A stretch of 64,000 bases of DNA. Origin: Bordetella genomosp. 2 (GTDB taxonomy: Bacteria; Pseudomonadota; Gammaproteobacteria; Burkholderiales; Burkholderiaceae_B). This document shows, one piece after another, positions 26,118 to 34,977 of this stretch (positions are counted from its first letter, which is position 1; each line of letters starts with the position of its first letter). The position numbers and the translations under genes were made by a program. Under the pieces are notes generated by a model. It searched no databases. It had not been told where the DNA came from and was given only the letters and a program-made list of their open reading frames with translations. Location: the NCBI RefSeq assembly GCF_002261345.1, contig NZ_NEVT01000008.1, positions 62,001-126,000 of the forward strand. The letters are read 5' to 3'.

Positions 26118-27431
26118 ATGACCACTCTGAACGAAACCCACGACGCCAACCTGACCAGCTGGGTGGCCAGCGCCAACGACGAAGGCACCGGCTTTCCGGT
26201 ACAGAACCTGCCGTACGCCGTGTTCCGCCGGCGCGGCAGCGAGGAAACGTTCCGCCCGGGCGTCGCCATCGGCGACCGCATCCTCGACCTGGCGGCCCTG
26301 GCGGAACTGCGGGTGTTCGACGGCCAGGCCGGCGCAGCCCTGGCCGCCTGCACGGCGGACAGCCTGAACCCGCTGATGGCGCTGGGTCGCGCCCACTGGA
26401 GCGCGCTGCGCCTGACGCTGTCGCGCGCGCTGCGCAGCGGCGCGGCGCTGCAGGCCCGCCTCGAACCGCTGCTGGTGGCCCAGGCCGACGCCGAATACAC
26501 CACCCCCGCGCGCATCGGCGACTACACCGATTTCTACATCTCGCTGCACCACGCCACCGCGGTCGGCAAGCAGTTCCGTCCGGACAACCCGCTGCTGCCC
26601 AACTACAAATGGGTGCCCATCGGCTACCACGGCCGCGCCTCCAGCGTCGGCGTCGAGCAGCGCTTCCCGCGCCCGGTCGGCCAGACCCGTCCCGCCGCCG
26701 AGGGCGAGCCGCCGCAGTTCGGCCCCTGCCAGCGGCTCGACTACGAACTGGAACTGGGCGTGTTCGTCGGCACCGGCAATGCACAGGGCGACCGCATCGC
26801 CCTGGACCAGGCCGATGACCACGTGTTCGGCCTGTGCATCCTCAACGACTGGTCGGCGCGCGATATCCAGGCGTGGGAATACCAGCCGCTGGGGCCGTTC
26901 CTGGCCAAGAACTTCGCCTCCACCATCTCGCCGTGGATCGTCACGCTGGAAGCGCTGGAGCCCTTCCGCGCCGCCTGGACCCGCGCGGCCGGCGAGCCGC
27001 AGCCGCTGCCCTACCTGGCCTCCGAGCGCAACCGCGCGCAGGGCGCCTACGACGTGCAGATGGAAGTGCTGCTGACCACCGAGGTCTCGCGCGCCGCGGG
27101 CCACCCGCCGGCCCGGCTGTCGTCCAGCAACTTCCGCGACGCCTACTGGAATATCGCGCAACTGCTCGCGCACCACACGGTCAACGGTTGCAACCTGCAG
27201 CCCGGCGACCTGCTGGGCACCGGCACGCTGTCGGGCCCGCAGCCCGAGGAAGCGGGCTCGCTGCTCGAACTGACCCAGGGCGGCAAGGCCCCCATCGAAC
27301 TGCCCTGGGGCGAACAGCGCGTCTTCCTGCAGGACGGCGACCAGGTCATCATCCGCGCCGAATGCCGCAAGGCGGGCTACCCGCGCATCGGCTTCGGCGA
27401 ATCCGCCGGCACGGTGCTGGCGGCGCGCTGA
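26118..27431 (+). CDS. fahA: Fumarylacetoacetase
   Basis: A 437-residue FAH enzyme that splits fumarylacetoacetate to fumarate and acetoacetate, the last step of the homogentisate pathway. It has the N-terminal SH3-like part (LPYAVFRR) and the catalytic and metal residues in IGDYTDFYISLHHA, DYELELGVFVG, NDWSARDIQAWE and GPFLAKNF. Length agrees with the family. It is cotranscribed with hmgA and ends 31 bp before a convergent membrane sulfatase-fold gene, over a GC-rich inverted repeat. Confidence 0.97.
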   Translation: MTTLNETHDANLTSWVASANDEGTGFPVQNLPYAVFRRRGSEETFRPGVAIGDRILDLAALAELRVFDGQAGAALAACTADSLNPLMALGRAHWSALRLTLSRALRSGAALQARLEPLLVAQADAEYTTPARIGDYTDFYISLHHATAVGKQFRPDNPLLPNYKWVPIGYHGRASSVGVEQRFPRPVGQTRPAAEGEPPQFGPCQRLDYELELGVFVGTGNAQGDRIALDQADDHVFGLCILNDWSARDIQAWEYQPLGPFLAKNFASTISPWIVTLEALEPFRAAWTRAAGEPQPLPYLASERNRAQGAYDVQMEVLLTTEVSRAAGHPPARLSSSNFRDAYWNIAQLLAHHTVNGCNLQPGDLLGTGTLSGPQPEEAGSLLELTQGGKAPIELPWGEQRVFLQDGDQVIIRAECRKAGYPRIGFGESAGTVLAAR

Positions 27432-27462
27432 ACGGCCGGGCCCGCGCGGGCCCGTGCCGGCG

Positions 27463-29361
27463 CTACCGCGCGGGCAGCCGGTAGCGCTCTTCCCGATAAG
27501 CCCAGCTGGCCCACAGGGCGTGGGCCAGCGCCTCGTCCACCAGCCCCGGCGGCGCCGCGGTTTCCGCATAGCCGTCCTCGCGGTCGAGCGGCGCGCGGCT
27601 GTAGCGGTAGGCGCGCGGCGCCTTGCGCGGCTCCAGCACCACCAGCGTATCGCCCTTCAAGTAGCCGAAATTGTCGCCATACTGCATGAGCGCCCGGCCC
27701 GGGTCGCGGCGGGTCAGGTCCGCCCCGGGCATCGGGTGCGTGCTGTCCAGCCCGATCAGCGACAACAGCGTGGGCCCCATGTCGATCTGGCTGACCAGGC
27801 GCTGGTCCTGGCGCGGCGCGACCGTGCCGCCCAGGATCAGCGCCGGGACGCGGAAGTGGCGCACCGGCACGAGGTTGGCGCCGAACACGCGCGAATCGTG
27901 GTCGGCGATCACCAGGAACACGGTGTTGTCCCAGTACGGGGCGCGGCGCGCTTTCTCGAAGAACTGGCCCAGCGCCCAGTCGGCGTAGCGCACGGTGTTC
28001 TCCACCGTGGCCGGCTCGCCCACCGGCTGGATGCGGCCGGCCGGGTACTCCCAGGGCGAATGATTGCTGACGGAAAACGCCAGCGTGAACGCCGGCCGGT
28101 CGCCGTCGGCGCGCAGCAGGCGGTCGAGCTGGTTGAACATGTCCTCGTCCGAAGCGCCCCACGAGCCGACGAAAGCCGGCGCCACGAAGGACTTGCGGTC
28201 CACCACTTCCTGGAAGCCGTTGCCCAGGAAAAATCCGCGCATATTGTCGAAATGCGCCTCGCCGCCGTAGATGAAGCGCGCGTGATAGCCGTGCTGCCCC
28301 AGCAGCTGGGCCAGGGTGAAGAAGCCGGTCTGCGCGCGCGGCAGCTTCAGCACGGCCTCGGCCACCGAAGGCGGGAACCCCGCCACCACCGCCTCCAGGC
28401 CGCGCACGGAACGCGTGCCGGTGGCGTAGGCATGATGGAACATCCAGCCCTGCCGCCCCAGCTGGTCCAGGTTGGGCGTCAGGTCGCGGCCGCCCAGGCT
28501 GCCGACATACTGCGCGCCCAGGCTTTCTTCCAGGATGATCACCAGGTTCAGCGGCTTGTCGCGCCGCGCGCTGGCCGGCTGGGTGTGCAGCGTGGGCAGC
28601 TGCGGGTCGGCCGGCGGCCCTTGCAGGCCGGCCGCCTCGCGCACGATGCGGTTCATGGTGGCCGCGTCCATGGCCGGGTACAGCGCCGCCGATGAACGTT
28701 CGTCGCGCAGGCGATAGGCCGCGTCGAACACGTTGTACAGTGAATTGAGCGCCAGCGTATTGACCATGGCGTCGCCGGAAAACGCCACCATCGACGGGTT
28801 GATGGGCCGGTGACCGAGCGTGCCGCGCGCGGCCAGCACGCTGACCGCGATGATGACCAGCGAAGCCAGCGGGCGCTTCCACCAGGCCAGGCGGGCGTCG
28901 CGCGCCTGGGTCGGAAACAGCCGGGTGGCCAGCCACGCCGCCAGCGCCAGCACGACGAAGGCCGCCACCAGCACGCCCTTGTAGCCCTGCCACAGCATGG
29001 CGGCGACCTCGCGGGGATGCACCAGGTACTCGAAATACAGGCGGTTCGGCCGCGTGTCGTACTCGGCGATGAACTGCGGCGTGGAGACTTCCAGCAATAC
29101 GTAAAGCATCCACCACAGGCGGAACCACCACGCCGTCAGGCGCGCCGCCAGCGGGCGGTGGCCCAGCCATGGCGACAGCGCCGCCGGCAGGGCCGCCACC
29201 ATGGCGAGCAGGCACAGGTCGATGCGCAGGCCGCCCGCCATGACCGGCCACAGCCCGCCCGCGTCCTGCACGCGCGGCCACAGCCAGAAGCAAAGAGCCA
29301 GCCGGCTCAGGGTCAGGAGCGCCAGGACGGCGACGATGAACCGCAGGGTGAGACTACGCAA
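27463..29361 (-). CDS. LtaS/MdoB-like membrane phosphotransferase (sulfatase fold)
   Basis: A 632-residue inner-membrane protein with about five N-terminal transmembrane helices and a large periplasmic alkaline-phosphatase-superfamily domain. Metal and catalytic residues are visible: Glu in IILEESLGAQYVG, Thr in ATGTRSVRGLEA, His in NHSPWEYP and Asp-His in VIADHDSRVFG. Relatives transfer phosphoglycerol or phosphoethanolamine to glucans, teichoic acid or LPS. The acceptor is unknown; osmoregulated glucan or LPS decoration are the leading ideas. It is a single gene, convergent with fahA; its upstream region holds a GntR-type site at 29444-29463. Confidence 0.87.
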   Translation of the reverse strand: MRSLTLRFIVAVLALLTLSRLALCFWLWPRVQDAGGLWPVMAGGLRIDLCLLAMVAALPAALSPWLGHRPLAARLTAWWFRLWWMLYVLLEVSTPQFIAEYDTRPNRLYFEYLVHPREVAAMLWQGYKGVLVAAFVVLALAAWLATRLFPTQARDARLAWWKRPLASLVIIAVSVLAARGTLGHRPINPSMVAFSGDAMVNTLALNSLYNVFDAAYRLRDERSSAALYPAMDAATMNRIVREAAGLQGPPADPQLPTLHTQPASARRDKPLNLVIILEESLGAQYVGSLGGRDLTPNLDQLGRQGWMFHHAYATGTRSVRGLEAVVAGFPPSVAEAVLKLPRAQTGFFTLAQLLGQHGYHARFIYGGEAHFDNMRGFFLGNGFQEVVDRKSFVAPAFVGSWGASDEDMFNQLDRLLRADGDRPAFTLAFSVSNHSPWEYPAGRIQPVGEPATVENTVRYADWALGQFFEKARRAPYWDNTVFLVIADHDSRVFGANLVPVRHFRVPALILGGTVAPRQDQRLVSQIDMGPTLLSLIGLDSTHPMPGADLTRRDPGRALMQYGDNFGYLKGDTLVVLEPRKAPRAYRYSRAPLDREDGYAETAAPPGLVDEALAHALWASWAYREERYRLPAR

Positions 29362-29443
29362 GAAGGACTCCGCAATACCGGGCCGGACACGGCGCCGCGT
29401 GGCGCCGCGCCCGGCGGATCCGCCAGCATACTGCGGGCGAATT

Positions 29444-29463
29444 GTTGTATGACATCATATGAA
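29444..29463. promoter_or_regulatory. Possible GntR/FadR-type operator
   Basis: TTGTATGACATCATATGAA (29445-29463) resembles the TNGTNNNACNA operator form of FadR-subgroup regulators. It lies about 85 bp upstream of the sulfatase-fold gene and just past the GntR stop. Its left half resembles a second site at 30278 (both begin GTTGTAyGA). Confidence 0.4.
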
Positions 29464-29477
29464 TTTAGGTGCTTACC

Positions 29478-30212
29478 CTAGCGCACTTGGGCGCGGCGCA
29501 GCCGCTCGCGGCTGTTGCTCAGGTGGGTGCGCATGGCCGCCCGCGCCGCCTCGGCTTCCTGCCGCACGATCGCGGCGTAGATGTCCTCGTGCTCGAGGTT
29601 GACGCGCGCCAGGTATTGCTCGCGGTCTTCGTGGGCGATGCGCGCCGAGTTGATGCGCGTGCGCGGGATGATGGCCGAGCCCAGGTGCGACATCAGGTCC
29701 GCGAAATAGCGGTTGTCGGTGGCCTGCGCCACCAGCAGGTGGAAACGGAAATCGGGCGTGATGGTGTCGCCGCCGGCCGCCAGGCAGGCGCGGAACTCGT
29801 CCAGCGCGCGGCGCATGTCGGCCAGCTGGGCTTCGGTGCGGCGCTGCGCCGCCAGGCCGGCGGCCTCGCTTTCCAGGCAGATGCGCAGTTCCAGCAGCAC
29901 CAGCACGTCGCGCACCGTGGCGATATCGGCCGGGTCGACGCGGAAATCGGCGCCGCCGCTGGGCTCGAGCGCATAGGTGCCGACGCCGTGGTGCGTCTCG
30001 ACCAGGCCGGCGGCCTGCAGGCGCGACAGGGCCTCGCGCACCACCGTGCGGCTGACCCCGAACTGGCGCATGAGGGCCGATTCGGTGGGCAGCTTTTCGC
30101 CGGGCCGGATCTGCCCGCCACGGATGCGCTCGGAGAAATCCTCGACCAGCCCTTGCGCCAGGTTGCGCGGACGGCGCGGCGTGGAAACCGGCGATTCTGG
30201 GGTATCGGTCAT
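29478..30212 (-). CDS. GntR-family (FadR subgroup) regulator
   Basis: A 244-residue regulator. The N-terminal winged helix is clear (RIRGGQIRPGEKLPTESALM, FGVSRTVVREALSRLQAAGL), and the C-terminal all-helical FCD effector domain follows (FRFHLLVAQATDNRYF, EHEDIYAAIVRQ). It is divergent from the uronate-dehydrogenase/TRAP operon and probably represses it until a sugar acid binds. The ATG at 30212 is chosen for its fit to the family; a start some 15 codons upstream is possible. Confidence 0.92.
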   Translation of the reverse strand: MTDTPESPVSTPRRPRNLAQGLVEDFSERIRGGQIRPGEKLPTESALMRQFGVSRTVVREALSRLQAAGLVETHHGVGTYALEPSGGADFRVDPADIATVRDVLVLLELRICLESEAAGLAAQRRTEAQLADMRRALDEFRACLAAGGDTITPDFRFHLLVAQATDNRYFADLMSHLGSAIIPRTRINSARIAHEDREQYLARVNLEHEDIYAAIVRQEAEAARAAMRTHLSNSRERLRRAQVR

Positions 30213-30239
30213 CGAGGGATATCCCGGGTGGCGCCGCGC

Positions 30240-30294
30240 TTGACGGCGAAATTTTGGCGTCATTATACTGCCCGCAGGTTGTACGATAACTTGG
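30240..30294 (+). promoter_or_regulatory. Promoter and operator of the hexuronate operon
   Basis: TTGACG (30240-30245), an 18-bp spacer and TATACT (30264-30269) give a strong sigma-70-type promoter reading into the uronate dehydrogenase gene. GTTGTACGATAACTTGG (30278-30294), which shares its left part with the site at 29444, lies across the expected transcription start, a position suited to repression by the divergent GntR protein. Confidence 0.7.
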
Positions 30295-30337
30295 CAAAGA
30301 CCAGGCGCAGCATTTTCCCCAACTTGCTGGACCACGC

Positions 30338-31162
30338 ATGACCGTACCCGCCGATTTGCCGCCGCCCGCGTCCCGGTGCCGCCGCCTGCTCATCACCGGC
30401 GCCGCCGGCGGCCTGGGCCAAGTGCTGCGCGAGCGCCTGCGCCCCCACGCCGAGACCCTGCGCCTGTCCGACATCGCCGCCATGGCCCCGCCCGGCCCGG
30501 GCGAAGAAGTCGTCATCTGCGACCTGTCGGATCCACAGGCCGTCATGGAACTGGTGCGCGACTGCGACGCCATCGTGCACCTGGGCGGCATATCGGTCGA
30601 GCGGCCGTTCGACGAAGTCCTGCCCGCCAACATCCAGGGCACCTACGACATCTACGAAGCCGCCCGCGTCCATGGCGTGCGGCGCATCGTGTTCGCCAGC
30701 TCGAACCACGTCACCGGCTTCTACCGGCAGGGCGAGATCCTGGACGCCGACACGCCGCCGCGGCCCGACGGCTATTACGGCATCAGCAAGGCCTTCGGCG
30801 AGAACCTGTCGCGCTTCTATTTCGACCGCTACGGCATCGAGACCGTCTGCCTGCGCATCGGCTCGTCGTTCCCGGAAGCGCGCGACCGCCGCATGCTGGT
30901 CACCTGGCTCAGCTACGACGATCTCACCCAGCTGGTGGTGCGCTCCCTCTTCACGCCCAAGGTCGGCCACACCATCGTGTACGGCGCCTCGGCCAACCGC
31001 GACCGCTGGTGGGACAACCACGCCGCGCGCCACCTGGGCTTCGAACCCAAGGACTCCTCCGAGCGCTTTCGCGCCGCGGTCGAGGCGCAGCCCGCGCCGG
31101 ACCCGGACGATCCCGCCGCGCAATACCAGGGCGGCGCATTCGTCAAAGCGGGGCCTTTCTGA
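30338..31162 (+). CDS. udh: Uronate dehydrogenase (NAD-dependent, SDR)
   Basis: A 274-residue short-chain dehydrogenase similar to Udh, which oxidises D-glucuronate or D-galacturonate to the aldarolactone. The Rossmann loop is LLITGAAGGLGQ, the active site is YYGISK (Tyr-x3-Lys), and the family features SSNHVTGFY and FYFDRYGIETVCLRIGSSF are present. It ends 2 bp before a lactonase gene and is followed by a TRAP transporter, all consistent with oxidative hexuronate use. Confidence 0.9.
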   Translation: MTVPADLPPPASRCRRLLITGAAGGLGQVLRERLRPHAETLRLSDIAAMAPPGPGEEVVICDLSDPQAVMELVRDCDAIVHLGGISVERPFDEVLPANIQGTYDIYEAARVHGVRRIVFASSNHVTGFYRQGEILDADTPPRPDGYYGISKAFGENLSRFYFDRYGIETVCLRIGSSFPEARDRRMLVTWLSYDDLTQLVVRSLFTPKVGHTIVYGASANRDRWWDNHAARHLGFEPKDSSERFRAAVEAQPAPDPDDPAAQYQGGAFVKAGPF

Positions 31163-31164
31163 TC

Positions 31165-32055
31165 ATGGACGCGTCGCGGCAGGCCGAGCGGCTGGGCGAC
31201 ATGCTGTGCGAGGTCGGGGAAAGCCCGGTATGGCATCCCGCCGAGCAGGCGCTCTACTGGACCGACATCCCCGCGCGCCGCCTGTGGCGCTACCACCCGT
31301 CCAGCGGACAGGCTCGCCAATGGGCGCTGCCCGAGATGGCGGGTTGCATCGCCATGCGCGGCGACGGCTGGCTGGCCGCCATGGAAAGCGGCCTGTACGC
31401 CCTGCCCGCCCTCGCGCCCGGCCAGCCCGCGCCCGCGGCCACGCTGCTGGCGCGCGCCACCCATGCCGAGCCCGCCATGCGCTTCAATGACGGACGCTGC
31501 GACCGCCAGGGCCGCTTCTGGGCCGGCACCATGGCGCTGGACATGGCGCGGGGCCGCGACAGCGGGCGCCTGTACCGCTATGCCGGCGGCCGGCTGGACG
31601 CGCCGCTGCCCCTGGCGCTGGTCGTGCCCAACGGCATGGCCTTCAGCCCCGACGGCCGCACCATGTACCTGTCCGACTCGCATCCCGACCGCCAGACGGT
31701 ATGGGCCTTCGACTACGACGTCGATGCCGGGCTGCCGCACCGGCGCCGCGTCTTCATCGACCGCCTGCCGGCCGGCCGCCCGGACGGCGCGGCGGTGGAC
31801 CAGGACGGCTGCTACTGGATCTGCGGCAATGATGCCGGCGTGGTGTACCGCTACACCCCCGACGGCCGCCTCGACCGCAGCCTGCCGCTGCCGGTCGCCA
31901 AGCCGGCCATGTGCGCCTTCGGCGGCCCCGGCCTCGACACGCTCTTCATCACTTCGATCCGGCCGCCCGCGGCTGCGGACGACGCTCTGGACGGCGCCGT
32001 CCTCGCCCTGCGCCCCGGCACGCGCGGCCTGGAGGAACCCACTTACCTCGATTAG
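31165..32055 (+). CDS. SMP-30/gluconolactonase-like lactonase
   Basis: A 296-residue six-bladed propeller hydrolase. Metal ligands are the Glu of CEVGESPVWHP, the Asn of MRFNDGRCDRQGRFWAGTM, and the Asp of LSDSHPDRQTVWAF. It would open the aldarolactone made by the uronate dehydrogenase 2 bp upstream. The ATG at 31165 is supported by the tight spacing and the family N-terminus; the frame extends upstream only as an overlap of the previous gene. Confidence 0.92.
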   Translation: MDASRQAERLGDMLCEVGESPVWHPAEQALYWTDIPARRLWRYHPSSGQARQWALPEMAGCIAMRGDGWLAAMESGLYALPALAPGQPAPAATLLARATHAEPAMRFNDGRCDRQGRFWAGTMALDMARGRDSGRLYRYAGGRLDAPLPLALVVPNGMAFSPDGRTMYLSDSHPDRQTVWAFDYDVDAGLPHRRRVFIDRLPAGRPDGAAVDQDGCYWICGNDAGVVYRYTPDGRLDRSLPLPVAKPAMCAFGGPGLDTLFITSIRPPAAADDALDGAVLALRPGTRGLEEPTYLD

Positions 32056-32131
32056 ACCCGCACCGCAGTCAGGCTGAGATTTCCACAAGAGCACTCACGA
32101 CACGCCACCACTCCCAACCCGGAGGTAGACA

Positions 32132-33115
32132 ATGCTGCGCTTCACCCTTCAACGCGCCACCCTGGCCGCGTCCGTCCTGCTGTTGTCCGCGGCCGCCTGG
32201 CCCGCCCATGCCGAGACGCTGCGCTCGGCCGACATCCACCCCGACGACTACCCGACCGTGCTGGCGGTGCGCCACATGGGCGAACTGGTCAAGCAGCGCA
32301 CCAACGGCCGCCTCGAGATCAAGGTCTACGCCGGCAGCAAGCTGGGACGCGAGGAGGACTCGATCGAGCAGGTGAAGCTGGGCGCGCTCAGCATGACGCG
32401 GGTCAGCAGCGCGGCCATGCACAACATCTGCGAAGTGACGCGCGTGCCGTCGCTGCCCTTCCTGTTCCGCTCCAAGGAACACCTGCACAAAGTGCTCGAC
32501 AGCGACATCGGCGAGCAGATCCTGCGTTCCTGCGAAGAGGCCGGCTTCGTCGGCCTGGCCTGGTACGACAGCGGCGCGCGCTCCATGTACACCCGCGACA
32601 AGCCGATCAAGACGGTGGCAGACGTGCGCGGCCTGAAGATCCGCGTGCAACAGTCGGACCTGTCGGTTGCAATGGTCGAGGCGCTGGGCGCCAACGCCAC
32701 GCCCATGTCCATGGGCGAGGTCTACACCGCGCTCAAGACCGGCCTGGTCGACGCCGCCGAGAACAACTTCCCCAGCTACGAAAGCGCGCACCACTACGAA
32801 GTGGCCAAGTACTACTCGATGACGCAGCACACCATGACGCCGGAGATCCTGCTGTTCTCCAAGCGCCAGTGGGACAAGCTGTCCGAGGCCGACCGCAAGA
32901 TCATCCGCGACGCGGCCCGCGAATCCGTGCCGTATATGCGGAAGCTGTGGAGCGAACGCGAGGACAAGTCGCGCGCGTTGGTCGAGCAGGCCGGCGCGCA
33001 GATCGTCGAGCCCGACAAGGCCTCGTTCCAGGCGGTCATGAAGCCGGTCTACGACCGCTACGTCACCACCGACGCGATGAAGGACCTGGTGTCGCGCATC
33101 CAGGCGGTCAAGTAG
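32132..33115 (+). CDS. dctP: TRAP transporter periplasmic receptor DctP
   Basis: A 327-residue solute-binding protein of the DctP family. The signal peptide is cleaved after AAWPAHA, leaving ETLRSADIHP. Family features are the LEIKVYAGSKLGREEDSIEQ, GARSMYT and GLKIRVQQSDLSVAMVEALG regions, where an arginine binds the substrate carboxylate. The enzymes upstream make D-glucuronate or D-galacturonate the likely ligand. It is preceded by GGAGG and followed by dctQ and dctM. Confidence 0.95.
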   Translation: MLRFTLQRATLAASVLLLSAAAWPAHAETLRSADIHPDDYPTVLAVRHMGELVKQRTNGRLEIKVYAGSKLGREEDSIEQVKLGALSMTRVSSAAMHNICEVTRVPSLPFLFRSKEHLHKVLDSDIGEQILRSCEEAGFVGLAWYDSGARSMYTRDKPIKTVADVRGLKIRVQQSDLSVAMVEALGANATPMSMGEVYTALKTGLVDAAENNFPSYESAHHYEVAKYYSMTQHTMTPEILLFSKRQWDKLSEADRKIIRDAARESVPYMRKLWSEREDKSRALVEQAGAQIVEPDKASFQAVMKPVYDRYVTTDAMKDLVSRIQAVK

Positions 33116-33123
33116 AGCCCGCC

Positions 33124-33681
33124 ATGTCCGTCCAAGTGATCCCAACGGCTGAACGGCGCGCGGCGGGCGGCGCGTTCGCGCGCGCGCTGGACTGCTACGC
33201 GCGCGGCTGCGCCATGCTGGCCCGCCTTTGCATGGTGCTCAGTGTCGCCGGGCTGGTCTGCCTGATCGTGGCGGTCTCGTACCAGATCTTCGGCCGCCAC
33301 GTGCTCAACAGCACCCCTACCTGGGCCGAAAGCCTGTCGCTGTTGCTGGTGCTGTACGTCACCATGATGGGCGCCGCGGTGGCGGTGCGCGATGCCGGCC
33401 ACATCGGTTTCGAATCGCTGGCCCAGCTGCTGCCGCCGCGCGGCCAGCGGCGCCTGCAGCTATTCGTCCATGCGTTGGTGCTGCTGTTCGGCGCACTGAT
33501 GGCCTGGCAGTGCGGCGTGCTGGCCGAATCGGTGCACAGCTACAAGATCCCCAACCTGGGGCTGTCGGAGGGCTGGAAATACGCGCCCGCCACGCTTTCC
33601 GGCGGGCTGATCGTGCTGTTCTCGCTCGAACACATCATCGCGCTGCTGCGCAACCAGAAGGTGGTCCCCGCATGGCACTGA
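33124..33681 (+). CDS. dctQ: TRAP transporter small membrane subunit DctQ
   Basis: A 185-residue inner-membrane protein with four hydrophobic helices (for example SVAGLVCLIVAVSYQIFGR and SLSLLLVLYVTMMGAAVAVR) and the family motif TPTWAESLS. It starts 8 bp after dctP and overlaps dctM by 10 bp. It pairs with DctM to form the Na+-coupled permease. Confidence 0.93.
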   Translation: MSVQVIPTAERRAAGGAFARALDCYARGCAMLARLCMVLSVAGLVCLIVAVSYQIFGRHVLNSTPTWAESLSLLLVLYVTMMGAAVAVRDAGHIGFESLAQLLPPRGQRRLQLFVHALVLLFGALMAWQCGVLAESVHSYKIPNLGLSEGWKYAPATLSGGLIVLFSLEHIIALLRNQKVVPAWH

Positions 33682-34955
33682 CGCTGCTTTCCGTGACGTT
33701 CATGGGCTTCCTGGCAATCGGCGTGCCGGTGGCCTTCGCCATCGGCCTGGCCTCGATCGCGGCCATCCTGTACGAAGACCTGCCGATCGCGGTGGCCTTC
33801 CAGCAGATGACGTCGGGCATGCACGCGTTCTCGTTCCTGGCCATCCCGTTTTTCATCTTCACCGGCGAACTGATGCTCTACGGCGGCATCGCCGACCGCA
33901 TCGTCGCCTTCGCCAAGTCGGTGGTGGGGCATGTGCGCGGCGGCCTCGGCATGTCGAATGTGCTGGCCTGCACCCTGTTCGGCGGCGTTTCCGGCTCGCC
34001 GGTGGCCGACGTCTCGGCCATGGGCTCGGTCATGATCCCGATGATGAAGCGCGACGGCTACCACGCCGACTACGCCGTCAACGTGACGACGCATGCGGCC
34101 CTGGTGGGCGCTCTCATGCCCACCAGCCACAACATCATCATCTACACGCTGGCCGCCGGCGGCAAGGCATCCATCGCCGCCCTGATCGCCGCCTGCGTGG
34201 TGCCGGCGCTGATCCTGACGCTCTGCAACCTGGCGGCGGCCTACCTGGTCGCGCGCAAGCGCGGCTACCCGGCCGGCGCCTTCCCCGGCTGGGGCATGGT
34301 GGCGCGCTCGCTGGCGGCCGCCACGCCCGGCCTGTTCGTCATCGTGCTGATCATCGCCGGGATCCTGAGCGGGGTGTTCACCGCGACCGAGTCGGCCGCC
34401 GTGGCGGTGCTGTACGCGCTGGCGCTCACCGCGCTGGTCTACCGCTCGCTGACCTGGGACCAGTTCCTGCGGGCGGCCGCCAAGGCGGTCAAGACGACCG
34501 GCGTCGTGCTGCTGCTGATCGGCATCTCGGCCACGTTCGGCTACCTGATCGGCTTCTACGGCGTGGCCGAAAGAACCGGCGAATTGATGGCCACCATCTC
34601 GGACAGCCCATGGGCCATCTTCCTGATGGTCAACATCGCCCTGTTCGTGCTGGGCACCTTCCTGGACATGGCGGCCACCATCCTGATCTGCACGCCCATC
34701 TTCCTGCCGATCTGCATGCAGTACGGCATGAGCCCGGTGCAATTCGGCGTGGTGATGCTGGTCAATTGCGCGCTGGGCCTGAACACCCCGCCGGTCGGCA
34801 CGGTGCAGTTCGTCGGCTGCGCCATCGGCAAGGTCGCGGTGGGCACGGTCATGCGCACCATCTGGCCGTTCTACGGCGCGCTGCTGGCGGCCCTGGCGCT
34901 GGTGACCTACGTGCCGGCGTTCTCGTCCTGGCTGCCCGACCTGCTGTTCAAGTAA
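33672..34955 (+). CDS. dctM: TRAP transporter large permease DctM
   Basis: A 427-residue polytopic permease. Hallmarks are FLAIPFFIFTGELM, GGVSGSPVADVSAMGSVMIP and the conserved NTPPVGTVQF near the C-terminus. It catalyses sodium-driven uptake of the substrate handed over by DctP. The start overlaps dctQ by 10 bp. It ends 22 bp before a convergent FAD-oxidase gene over a GC-rich inverted repeat. Confidence 0.96.
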   Translation: MALTLLSVTFMGFLAIGVPVAFAIGLASIAAILYEDLPIAVAFQQMTSGMHAFSFLAIPFFIFTGELMLYGGIADRIVAFAKSVVGHVRGGLGMSNVLACTLFGGVSGSPVADVSAMGSVMIPMMKRDGYHADYAVNVTTHAALVGALMPTSHNIIIYTLAAGGKASIAALIAACVVPALILTLCNLAAAYLVARKRGYPAGAFPGWGMVARSLAAATPGLFVIVLIIAGILSGVFTATESAAVAVLYALALTALVYRSLTWDQFLRAAAKAVKTTGVVLLLIGISATFGYLIGFYGVAERTGELMATISDSPWAIFLMVNIALFVLGTFLDMAATILICTPIFLPICMQYGMSPVQFGVVMLVNCALGLNTPPVGTVQFVGCAIGKVAVGTVMRTIWPFYGALLAALALVTYVPAFSSWLPDLLFK

Positions 34956-34977
34956 GGCGGCCGGGCGGCGGCCGCCG

